From a virus: a stretch of DNA of 29,138 bases. Positions 15,479-21,520 of the stretch are shown here, in pieces. The DNA lies in IMG/VR virus record IMGVR_UViG_3300034104_002713, positions 1 through 29,138 of that record; one strand, 5' to 3'. Each line of letters starts with the position of its first letter. Positions within the stretch are counted from its first letter, which is position 1. The notes under the pieces were generated by a model. It made no database searches. It was not told where the DNA came from and saw only the letters and a program-made list of their open reading frames with translations. A program made the position numbers and the translations under genes.

Positions 15479-16200
15479 CAGAGAGCCCCCGAGACTGCGG
15501 CGTTGATCGCGTCGATCAGCCCGTTGCGGATGATGCCCTGAACCTGGGTCCGCCGGGCGTTGATGGTGTTTTCCATGAGGTGATAGGCCGGCATGGCACC
15601 GTAGTCCTCGCCCGGGTGCAGGGTGAACGGCCGGGGGCCGTCTCCGGCGTCCGGAAGGAAGTCGTGGGTGTACCCACGGCCGGCACGGGCCTGCCTCGTC
15701 GGCTCCCGCCACGAGGACATCAGGAAGTAGTACCCACGGCCGCGCCTCGAAAAATCGTCGCTGTCTTCGAGTTTGGCCACCTTGGTCATGCGGCGATTGA
15801 TGATCTGGTGGACGTTGACGTAGGTCTTGCGGGTTCCGCGAGACTGCGGTCGGCGGCGGCCGTTTGACCCAAATTCCACCAGCCAACTGTGATTCCCGCT
15901 TGCAACCTCGCCGGTGGCCCCCTGGTTGCCGGTGTGCCTTGGGCCGGCGATGGCGACAGTGACGCCGGGGCGGTAGGTCCGCACCTTGCTCGTGGTGCTG
16001 CGGGCGAGGTTCCCGGTGGCGTCGTGCCTCGCCGCTGCCGCCCGGTAGGTGTTGACGATCGGCCGAGCCGCCCGGCTCATGATGGCTTCGAGTGTCGTGC
16101 CGGCGGCCAGGATGCCGGCGACGTTCTCCAGTGTGTCGATGACGGGCTCGACCCCTCGAACGTCGATCCGAACGAAAGCGCGTGCGGCTGCGAGAGACAT
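15478..16200 (-). CDS. Head-tail joining / HK97 gp10-like protein
   Basis: A 240-residue protein. The N-terminal half has the HK97 gp10-type pattern: an AR/R-x-x-V-R-x-D-V-R-G strand, a long helix (TLENVAGILAAGTTLEAIMSRAARPIVNTYRAAAARH) and TGNLARSTTSKVR, followed by a beta strand with GPRHTG and the typical 'HSWLVEFGS' box. The C-terminal 100 residues, with GRGYTHDFLPDAGD and a final amphipathic helix, are longer than in the usual family (about 130-150 residues in total). It is thought to act at the head-tail neck. ATG 16200 overlaps the previous TAA by one base (TAATG). Confidence 0.72.
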   Translation of the reverse strand: MSLAAARAFVRIDVRGVEPVIDTLENVAGILAAGTTLEAIMSRAARPIVNTYRAAAARHDATGNLARSTTSKVRTYRPGVTVAIAGPRHTGNQGATGEVASGNHSWLVEFGSNGRRRPQSRGTRKTYVNVHQIINRRMTKVAKLEDSDDFSRRGRGYYFLMSSWREPTRQARAGRGYTHDFLPDAGDGPRPFTLHPGEDYGAMPAYHLMENTINARRTQVQGIIRNGLIDAINAAVSGAL

Positions 16201-16514
16201 TACTGCACCTCTTTGGCGAGGATTTCCAGCGCGGTGCTGTTGTCCCTGGACACGACGCTGGCAATCTCCATCGTCTTGCCGTCGCAGATGAGCCTGTCGG
16301 TGTGGACAACGTCACTGCGGTAGCGAATGCGGATCTTGTGCGTGGCCACGACGTTTGCCTGCTGGGCCTGGAGGATGTCCCTTGAAGACAGCCCGTCAAC
16401 GCTGCCCCAGACAGTCGCGACCGTGACCCACGACAGCGTGGTCTCGCCAGACGGGCTGCGAGACTCCGACGGCCGCTGAATGGTCACTCTGTCGCGGAGT
16501 TTGCCAATGTTCAC
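16200..16514 (-). CDS. Head closure / head-tail adaptor protein
   Basis: A 104-residue protein with the typical start 'IGKLRDRVTIQRP' and 'VTVATVWGSVDGLS', followed by 'VVATHKIRIRYRSDV' and 'RLICDGKTMEIASV'. This is the head-tail joining family (SPP1 gp16-like, Phage_H_T_join). It plugs the portal after packaging and provides the docking surface for the tail. It starts at a GTG at 16514 overlapping the TGA of the upstream gene (GTGA). Length matches the family. Confidence 0.85.
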   Translation of the reverse strand: MNIGKLRDRVTIQRPSESRSPSGETTLSWVTVATVWGSVDGLSSRDILQAQQANVVATHKIRIRYRSDVVHTDRLICDGKTMEIASVVSRDNSTALEILAKEVQ

Positions 16515-16999
16515 GAGACTGTGCCCTCGCCAATGAGGACGATTTCGTATGAGCCGGCAGTTTCAGTTGCGTTGAAGACGGCAATCCCGGCGGTGGTGCC
16601 TGCGGTCGACCATCCTGCGGCCCCCGGGGCGACCAGCGCGACCGCGCCTCCAGGGGGCACAAGGACGCCTCTTTCAGCGACGAATGGGCCGGAATACCAA
16701 TCGCCGGCCCTCCCGAGTTCAAGTTCGACGGTGCCGGTGTTCTTGAAATAGACAGCCTTGAGGGCTGCCATCGCGATCGTCCCGCGATCGTCAGCGAAGC
16801 CGGAGAACGCATACACCTCGTCGCCGTTATCCTGAACAGTCGCGGACGCGCTGAACGCAACCTGCGCCTGGTTCGCTCCAGTGCCGTCCGAGAACGCGAC
16901 GGCGTAGGTGGCGGGAGTTACTCGCATCTGCCTGGACAAGTCTCCACTCGACGACTCGTGGGCGACCATGGATAGGAGGACTTGGGCTGAAAGCGGCAT
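16511..16999 (-). CDS. Small beta-rich structural protein (tandem copy B)
   Basis: A 162-residue protein, rich in A, V, G and T. It carries 'AALKAVYFKNTGTVELELG', 'LVPPGGAVALVAPG' and ends with 'AGSYEIVLIGEGT'. The gene just before it (17003-17488) has the same order of strands and a near-identical ending, 'SSYEIFVMGN'. The two probably arose by tandem duplication and then diverged. ATG at 16999, three bases after the neighbour's stop. Position between connector and closure proteins points to a virion surface or neck decoration role; there is no enzymatic motif and I cannot name the family. Confidence 0.65.
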   Translation of the reverse strand: MPLSAQVLLSMVAHESSSGDLSRQMRVTPATYAVAFSDGTGANQAQVAFSASATVQDNGDEVYAFSGFADDRGTIAMAALKAVYFKNTGTVELELGRAGDWYSGPFVAERGVLVPPGGAVALVAPGAAGWSTAGTTAGIAVFNATETAGSYEIVLIGEGTVS

Positions 17000-17002
17000 C
17001 GG

Positions 17003-17488
17003 TCAGTTCCCCATAACGAAGATTTCGTAGGACGAGCCGCTCACGCCGCCGATGCGCAGGCGGCTGCCGCCCGAGGTGGTGGCAAATCCGCTGGAGTTCG
17101 GGCACGACAGAAGATACGAGCCGCCGGCCCGGATAGGCATTCCCCGCAGCGTCAGGCTGCCGAGGTTGATCATTGGGGCGAAGTTCCACGCCAGCGTGTC
17201 AACAATGAAGTTCCGAAAATCCACGCCGTTGTAGCCAGCCGAAAGCGCCATGTCCGACGACGACAAGTTCTTGACGCACAGGAGTTTGACGGCCGAGACG
17301 CCGAGCGTGGAGAAGTCGATGTCGTCGAAACCAAAGGCACCGACGGCCCTGCGGTCGCTCCAGACCTTCGAGCAGTCGCCGACGGAGACGGAAATACTGA
17401 GCGGGTGCTGATCGACAGACGACGTAAGCCCAGACTGAGCCGTCTTCGTCGCCTTGATGTCGACAACAACCTGCGCGGCCAGCGTCAT
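17003..17488 (-). CDS. Small beta-rich structural protein (tandem copy A)
   Basis: A 161-residue protein starting at ATG 17488 overlapping the connector stop (ATGA). The N-terminal part is a strand-rich stretch (AAQVVVDIKATKT, HPLSISVSVGDCS). The C-terminal part has 'SAVKLLCVKNLSSSDMALSAG', 'LRGMPIRAGGSYLLSCP' and ends in 'GSSYEIFVMGN', similar in layout to copy B and to 8915-9283. The frame is open 271 codons further upstream, but that part lies on top of the connector gene and is a shadow. Probably a virion-associated beta sandwich; the family is unknown. Confidence 0.65.
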   Translation of the reverse strand: MTLAAQVVVDIKATKTAQSGLTSSVDQHPLSISVSVGDCSKVWSDRRAVGAFGFDDIDFSTLGVSAVKLLCVKNLSSSDMALSAGYNGVDFRNFIVDTLAWNFAPMINLGSLTLRGMPIRAGGSYLLSCPNSSGFATTSGGSRLRIGGVSGSSYEIFVMGN

Positions 17489-18135
17489 CGGTATCCGCCC
17501 CACCCTGACGCGGCCATCAGGGTGTCGAACGTCGTCGGGATCGGGAGGATCTGCGAGTAGCCGGCGACCACGGGCTGCCGGGTCTCGTACCAGTGCGCCA
17601 CGAGAAGCAGGATGGCGTGCTTGAGCGTGTTTGGCGCGCTGGCGCCGGAGGCGCCGTACCCGGCCGACCAGCGGACGGTGACGCTGTTCTCGTCGCCTCG
17701 AACCGCCGGCCAAGTCTCCTGATAGTTGGGATAGATCCTGCCAGGGGTCGCGTAGTGGTCGATCTGGAAGGCCGACGCCGCGCTGGTGATCGTCCGATTC
17801 GTCCCGGCCTCGTCGCGATAGATGACCGTGACGGTACCGCTCTGCATCGGCGGCCTGGGCAGGACAATCTCCCACAGCGGGAAGCAGTCGTAGCGCGCCT
17901 CCCAGACGGTCGTGATGATCGAAATGTCGAGGATCTCCTCGACATACTGCCTCGCCGTCGAGATCAGCGTCGTCAGGTACGAATCCTCGTCGCTGGAGTC
18001 GACGCGGCACTGAACCTTCGCCTCCGCAAGCGTCACGGGCTCGACGGCCGGCGCAGTGTGGCGAACGAGGCTGCGGTACGGCGTGACGCTCGACGACGGC
18101 TCGCCGGGGATGCCGTAGCGGATAGTGATGGTCAC
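17485..18135 (-). CDS. Head-tail connector protein (gp6 / gp8-like)
   Basis: A 216-residue protein. The core has the typical connector order: 'APAVEPVTLAEAKVQCRVDSSDEDSYLTTLISTARQYVEEIL' (helical bundle, with the common 'P.tL.eaK.h.rvd...eD..l..li..Are..E' pattern), then beta strands ('YDCFPLWEIVLPRPPMQSGTVTV'), and a C-terminal helical part 'LKHAILLLVAHWYETR' with the common H-W-Y-E-x-R box. It would form the ring below the portal. It starts at a GTG at 18135 overlapping the upstream TGA (GTGA), and its TGA overlaps the next ATG (ATGA). Confidence 0.88.
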   Translation of the reverse strand: MTITIRYGIPGEPSSSVTPYRSLVRHTAPAVEPVTLAEAKVQCRVDSSDEDSYLTTLISTARQYVEEILDISIITTVWEARYDCFPLWEIVLPRPPMQSGTVTVIYRDEAGTNRTITSAASAFQIDHYATPGRIYPNYQETWPAVRGDENSVTVRWSAGYGASGASAPNTLKHAILLLVAHWYETRQPVVAGYSQILPIPTTFDTLMAASGWGGYR

Positions 18136-18326
18136 TTGAACCTCTTCTTTCCTTGCGGCTGGACAGCCCGTTCCGCCTGCCGCTCAACGGCCGCCACCTC
18201 GACCGCGCGGTCCTCGACCTGGGCGACGAGGCCTCTCGCGACCAGCACGCGGGCCATGCCGTCGCCCCACTCGAACTCGCTGCCGACCTTGTAGCCGCCA
18301 AACGGCTTGACGATGCGAACTCTCAT
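18132..18326 (-). CDS. Small phage protein of the 'K-P-F-x-x-x-K-x-G' type
   Basis: A 64-residue protein, ATG at 18326 overlapping the glycosyltransferase stop (ATGA) and TGA overlapping the connector start (GTGA). The first 35 residues (VRIVKPFGGYKVGSEFEWGDGMARVLVARGLV) show the pattern of small proteins often found next to phage connectors, 'K-P-F-r-g-y-k-x-G ... a-x-x-L-v-x-r-G-x-a', probably a small SH3-like beta barrel. The tail is charged (E, R, K). Role unknown; position suggests a virion or neck accessory factor. Confidence 0.65.
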   Translation of the reverse strand: MRVRIVKPFGGYKVGSEFEWGDGMARVLVARGLVAQVEDRAVEVAAVERQAERAVQPQGKKRFK

Positions 18327-19051
18327 TTCATGAACCCCCAGGCGTCTTCGGGCGGGGTCTTGTCCAGATTCCAGAACTCGGTGCAGTGCTGCTGAACCTT
18401 GCCGTCCGGGACCGACCGCGACGGCCAAGTGATCATCAGTTCGGCGTGACCAACGCTGATGTTGGTTGCGATGCCCAACTTGTTGCCAGAGGAGCAGAAC
18501 TTCTTCCAGAAGTAGATGTCCTCGTCAATATGCCCACCGCGATAGTCGCCGCTGTCGCTGGCCTGGGCCAGAAAGAACGGCTTGCCCATCTTCTTGATGG
18601 CTGACGTTCGGATGAACGTGCAGCCGAAGTGGGCCGTCTCGACGGGCTGCACCGGCTTCGAGAACCAATCCGCCTCGACGGTCGCCTTGTCCTCCGGGCT
18701 GACGCCCGGCAGGGCGAACATGACCGTATTGGCCTCGCGCTTGGTCTGCAGCGGGGCGATTGCGTCGTACCCCGAATACATCATCAGCGTGAGGAGCGCC
18801 TCGACGGTCCTCGACGTAAAGATCGTGTCGTAGTCGATCGTCAGAATGACATCGTGCGACTCGATCGTGTCTTCCATGCACCGCTGCAGGCACTGCCCCC
18901 AGAACGCGCCGGTGTATTTGATCGGCGAGATCCGGTGTGGTGCCAGCGCTGCGGTGACGCAGAAGAAATTATCAGTGAAGCCGAGGCGGGGGCAACTCAT
19001 CAGAGCGGCCACCTTGACCTCGGCTTCACACTGACCTACACGAACCAGCAT
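18323..19051 (-). CDS. GT-A fold glycosyltransferase-like protein
   Basis: A 242-residue protein. The centre contains a strand plus D-x-D motif, VILTIDYDTIF (Asp73, Asp75), the metal and sugar-nucleotide binding signature of GT-A glycosyltransferases, and 'GGHIDEDIYFWKKF' (about residues 195-208), a typical acidic 'EDxxF' acceptor-side box. The N-terminus (EVKVAALMSCPRLGF) is the first Rossmann strand. There is no membrane span. It lies between the capsid-associated gene and the connectors, unusual for an enzyme, and its Shine-Dalgarno (AAGGAG, six bases before the ATG at 19051) lies in a hairpin. It may modify a virion protein, a host surface glycan or modified DNA; the sequence does not decide. 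Confidence 0.75.
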   Translation of the reverse strand: MLVRVGQCEAEVKVAALMSCPRLGFTDNFFCVTAALAPHRISPIKYTGAFWGQCLQRCMEDTIESHDVILTIDYDTIFTSRTVEALLTLMMYSGYDAIAPLQTKREANTVMFALPGVSPEDKATVEADWFSKPVQPVETAHFGCTFIRTSAIKKMGKPFFLAQASDSGDYRGGHIDEDIYFWKKFCSSGNKLGIATNISVGHAELMITWPSRSVPDGKVQQHCTEFWNLDKTPPEDAWGFMK

Positions 19052-19055
19052 CTTT

Positions 19056-19073
19056 CGCTCCTTGTAAGGAGCG
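19056..19073 (-). promoter_or_regulatory. Hairpin sequestering the Shine-Dalgarno of the glycosyltransferase gene
   Basis: The bases 19056-19063 and 19066-19073 are exact inverted repeats (CGCTCCTT and AAGGAGCG). As RNA they can pair in at least six base pairs with a six-base loop. The 3' arm on the transcript contains the AAGGAG that serves the ATG at 19051. Such a structure would lower translation initiation until it is opened. Confidence 0.6.
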
Positions 19074-19112
19074 GGCGCGCATCCTTGCGCCTTGACCGGC
19101 CGTCACTGGCCG

Positions 19113-19128
19113 TCCCGCTTGTACGGGA
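19113..19128 (-). other. Small hairpin after the capsid-associated gene
   Basis: A five base pair stem (TCCCG at 19113-19117 with CGGGA at 19124-19128, six-base loop) lies just after the TGA of the 148-residue gene. It has no T-run, so it is not a good terminator, but it may protect or separate messages. With the hairpin at 19056-19073 it makes this 77-base gap the second most structured in the window. Confidence 0.35.
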
Positions 19129-19575
19129 TCAGCCCTTGACCAGACCGATGACGTTGGTTTCCGCAGCCGTCACGGGTGCTTCTTCGGCGCGGCCGAGCCG
19201 CGCGACGATGCCAACCGTGGCGGTCGCACCGGGCGAGTAGGACACCTTGAGGTATCGCTTCTTCGCCTTGGTGTCGACATCCATCTTCAGCACAGCCGCC
19301 GAGGCGGTTCCTGCCACAGAGATGGCCGGAATGCTGAAGCCACCGGTGCCGCCTCCGACGAGGGCAGTGACGTTCGAGAAGTTGGCGTTGCTCTCGTCCG
19401 ACTCCTCGACCTTGACGGCGGTGGCGAACACGGTCGACGCGTTCGAGGCACGCACAACCGTGATGCTGGCGTGGTCGTAGCCAAGGGTGTCAATCGTCAT
19501 CGTGGCCGTGGCCGTGGCGCCCACCGCAGCGGTGGGCAGTTCGGCGACGATCCGTTCGTTCTGGGAGTGAATCAT
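19129..19575 (-). CDS. Capsid-associated beta protein (decoration candidate)
   Basis: A 148-residue protein directly downstream of the major capsid gene. It starts at ATG 19575 behind AAGGAG (spacing about ten). It is rich in A, T, V and S with alternating hydrophobic residues: 'AVGATATATMTIDTLGYDHASITVVRAS', 'ANFSNVTALVGGGTGGFSIP', 'KKRYLKVSYSPGATATVGIVARLGRAEEAP'. This looks like a small beta sandwich (head decoration or fibre base). Position next to the capsid gene and its good ribosome site suggest a high-copy virion part. I know similar unnamed proteins from phage structural modules but cannot name this family. Confidence 0.65.
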   Translation of the reverse strand: MIHSQNERIVAELPTAAVGATATATMTIDTLGYDHASITVVRASNASTVFATAVKVEESDESNANFSNVTALVGGGTGGFSIPAISVAGTASAAVLKMDVDTKAKKRYLKVSYSPGATATVGIVARLGRAEEAPVTAAETNVIGLVKG

Positions 19576-19593
19576 GCTGTCATGGCTCCTTTA

Positions 19594-20931
19594 TCACGAG
19601 GCGGCCGAACGGAGGGCAACCACGGGGCCGACCTCGCTGTTCGTGCCAAGGGAGTGGTGGTTCACATCGAATCGCATCGTGCCCTGGAGGAGCAGTTGAT
19701 CGGTGGTCGCGTAGACCTGATCGAACAGCCGCACCGAGAAGTCCCGACGACGGGCGTAGATGCTGGACAGGCCCATGTTGCCGAACAGAACCTTCACCTT
19801 GCTGGTGTCGGCACCGAGCGTGCTGTTGAGGACATGCACCATTCGCACTGGGTATCCCAGGAACGTCTCGCCAGCGTCGCGGCCGAGGTTGTCGACCGTG
19901 TTGCCGCCAGCCGCGTACTTCAGGCGGCTGATGCTGGCCGCGTAGCCGGCCGGAGAGACGTACCACGCGGCGCCCTGGCGGGCGTACAGCGGCAACTTGC
20001 CCATGGCACCGAGGAAGTCCTCGATGTCGAGGGTCTCGAACGAGGTGTTGCCCGACGCGGCGGAATGCACCGACGCCGTATGCGTGCCGTCGTTGATCTT
20101 GTTCACGACGCCGTTGATGCCGCCGAACTGGCTGGTGCCGTCGCCGAGCCAGCCGCAGGTGTCGATCTTGTACGCCAGCGAGGTGGCGAACTCGGCAGCC
20201 ACGGCGTCGGCCAGCGACACCAGGGCATCCTCGACAACCTCGCTCGACATCCGGCAGGACACCGCGAGTTTCTTGGCCGTCAGCGAGACGTTCGCATAGG
20301 TCGGCTCGCTCTCGGTCACGCTCGACCCCTCGCCCACAAAGTAGGCGGTGGTGCCCGAAATCCGCTTGGGCACCACGAGGGTGTCGCGGTTCATCGACAC
20401 GTTCTCGGCGGCGCCGGGGAAGGTGCCGAAGGTCTCGACCAGCCGGATGACCCGGTTGGCGAACTCCTCGGGAACCAGCGCGCCGCCGGCCGAGTTGCTG
20501 CCCTCGTTCAAGGCGCGGCTCTCGACGCCGTGGTCACGGCACCACCGGAGATCGTCCTCGCTGCGGAACACCGTGGCCCGGAGCCAGCGGCCGCAGCGAT
20601 AGGCCGACTCAACCGCTTCGGCCGAGTCGTTGAAGGCCCGAAGGGTCGTGTGATGCGGGTGGATCGCCCGGATCTCGGCCTTCTTCGGCGCCTCGGCCGG
20701 GGCCGGCGTGGGGGCCGGGGCGGCCCGCTCGACCACCGAGCGAAGTTCCGCCTCCTTGGCGGCCAGCCTCTGCTCGAACTCCAGATCGGACTTGACCTTG
20801 TCCGCCTCGTCCGTCAGCCGACGGAGTTCTGCGGTCTGCTCCTCCGACCGCTCCTCGATGTCGGCGAGTTCGTTGAGGCGAGCGGCGATGGCCGCGGCAC
20901 GATCCTGAAGACGCTTGAGGTTGGAAGCCAT
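19594..20931 (-). CDS. Major capsid protein, HK97 fold
   Basis: A 445-residue protein starting at ATG 20931 behind AAGGAG; an in-frame upstream start at 21054 lies in the structured leader and is unlikely. Residues 1-85 form a charged coiled coil (LKRLQDRAAAIAARLNELADIEERSEEQ and on), the scaffolding 'delta' domain found in HK97-type capsids, followed by a Pro/Ala linker (about 68-80) that probably includes the cleavage region near residues 85-110. The mature part has the usual HK97 features: 'GGALVPEEFANRVIRLVETFGTFPGAAENVSMNRDTLVVPK', 'ELVSRMSSEVVEDAL'-like region with 'SCRMSSEVVEDALVSL', and 'GWLGDGTSQFGGINGVV'. The upstream prohead protease is the expected processing enzyme. Confidence 0.95.
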   Translation of the reverse strand: MASNLKRLQDRAAAIAARLNELADIEERSEEQTAELRRLTDEADKVKSDLEFEQRLAAKEAELRSVVERAAPAPTPAPAEAPKKAEIRAIHPHHTTLRAFNDSAEAVESAYRCGRWLRATVFRSEDDLRWCRDHGVESRALNEGSNSAGGALVPEEFANRVIRLVETFGTFPGAAENVSMNRDTLVVPKRISGTTAYFVGEGSSVTESEPTYANVSLTAKKLAVSCRMSSEVVEDALVSLADAVAAEFATSLAYKIDTCGWLGDGTSQFGGINGVVNKINDGTHTASVHSAASGNTSFETLDIEDFLGAMGKLPLYARQGAAWYVSPAGYAASISRLKYAAGGNTVDNLGRDAGETFLGYPVRMVHVLNSTLGADTSKVKVLFGNMGLSSIYARRRDFSVRLFDQVYATTDQLLLQGTMRFDVNHHSLGTNSEVGPVVALRSAAS

Positions 20932-20963
20932 TTGGCTGTTGCTCCTTGTCTGAGCCAGCCAAA
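20931..20963 (-). promoter_or_regulatory. Hairpin enclosing the Shine-Dalgarno of the capsid gene
   Basis: Bases 20931-20938 and 20956-20963 are an exact 8-base inverted repeat, and 20941-20944 with 20952-20955 add four inner pairs with a seven-base loop and a two-base bulge. The transcript's AAGGAG lies in the loop and inner stem, and the last base of the outer stem is the A of the capsid ATG. The structure may hold the ribosome site in a fixed form, delay translation or protect the 5' end. Confidence 0.6.
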
Positions 20964-20966
20964 CGC

Positions 20967-21009
20967 AAAAAAGCGGCGGCTGGCGGGGTGTTTCCCGCAA
21001 GCACGCCGC
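20967..21009 (-). terminator. Terminator-like hairpin in the capsid leader
   Basis: On the minus strand an outer stem GCGGCG (21004-21009) / CGCCGC (20973-20978) and an inner stem GCGGG (20994-20998) / CCCGC (20983-20987) with a six-base loop are followed at once by six T residues (20967-20972). This is the form of a Rho-independent terminator with an interior loop. It sits only 36 bases before the capsid start, so it may act as an attenuator or as a partial stop rather than a full terminator. Confidence 0.5.
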
Positions 21010-21039
21010 GACAAGAATCCTCAAGTCGCTCGCACTGCT

Positions 21040-21061
21040 CTCCGCGAAATCCATCGCGGAG
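21040..21061 (-). other. Strong 8-bp hairpin in the capsid leader
   Basis: CTCCGCGA at 21040-21047 and TCGCGGAG at 21054-21061 are exact inverted repeats with a six-base loop. There is no T-run. It is the first of three hairpins between the upstream gene and the capsid gene and could be an RNA-processing or stability element. Confidence 0.55.
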
Positions 21062-21073
21062 CAATATGTCTAC

Positions 21074-21107
21074 CTGTAGCCTACAGAGCCGCCGCAGCGC
21101 GGTGCAA
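21074..21107 (-). promoter_or_regulatory. Weak candidate promoter with palindrome upstream of capsid gene
   Basis: On the minus strand TTGCAC (21102-21107) and TAGGCT (21078-21083) are 18 bases apart, a poor match to a sigma-70 type promoter. The -10-like hexamer lies within a 13-base palindrome CTGTAGGCTACAG (21074-21086) that could be an operator. Evidence is weak and rests on position in the only sizeable gap of the head module. Confidence 0.25.
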
Positions 21108-21123
21108 GTCAGTCGGCGGGCGG

Positions 21124-21513
21124 CTACGAGACGATCGTCGCCTTGACGCCCCACTTGGCAAGAAACGCCACAGCGTCTTCGTACAGTTCAGCGCGAGTCT
21201 TGTCGGAGTCGATGTATTCCTTGATGCGGCTCTCGCCGAACTCCTCGCGGAGCATCCCCAGCGGCGCCGACTCGTCGTCGGCCTCCCACCCCATCGTGTC
21301 GTAGTCGAACCACGCGTACCAGCCGCTGCCTTGGATGAACTGGGTCGACGGCGGAAGCGCTGCCACGGCGGCGTCGAGGTCCGCCTGCGTGTCCGGGGTC
21401 TGCTTCGGCCAATCGGCGTTGTCGAGGTCGTCATCCGGCGACGCGTCGCCGTAGTCCCACCCCTCTTCGTCGCTCCCCGTTGGGTTGAGCGCGTACTCGT
21501 CGTCGGCTGTCAT
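21124..21513 (-). CDS. Small acidic protein of unknown function
   Basis: A 129-residue protein; the start chosen is ATG 21513, seven bases after the stop of the ADP-ribosyltransferase-like gene, with a weak TAGGTG site. The first 45 residues are very acidic (TADDEYALNPTGSDEEGW, DDDLDNADW). The second half is a mixed alpha/beta part with WYAWFDYDTMGWEADDES and a C-terminal helix 'RAELYEDAVAFLAKWGVKATIVS'. The acidity is notable since the neighbour upstream is strongly basic, so the two may interact or one may mask the other. It is unlike known scaffold proteins in length. Function unknown. Confidence 0.6.
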   Translation of the reverse strand: MTADDEYALNPTGSDEEGWDYGDASPDDDLDNADWPKQTPDTQADLDAAVAALPPSTQFIQGSGWYAWFDYDTMGWEADDESAPLGMLREEFGESRIKEYIDSDKTRAELYEDAVAFLAKWGVKATIVS

Positions 21514-21520
21514 TTTGCAC

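Noticed and set aside
15479-16399. Minus-strand 449-codon frame that includes the tail completion gene
   Set aside because: Only the last 142 codons look like a protein; the upstream part overlaps the gp10-like and closure genes and is rich in Arg, Pro and His as in shadows.
17489-18301. Minus-strand 432-codon frame ending in the structural protein at 17003-17488
   Set aside because: The part upstream of 17488 lies over the connector gene, and the ATGA junction gives a normal start at 17488.
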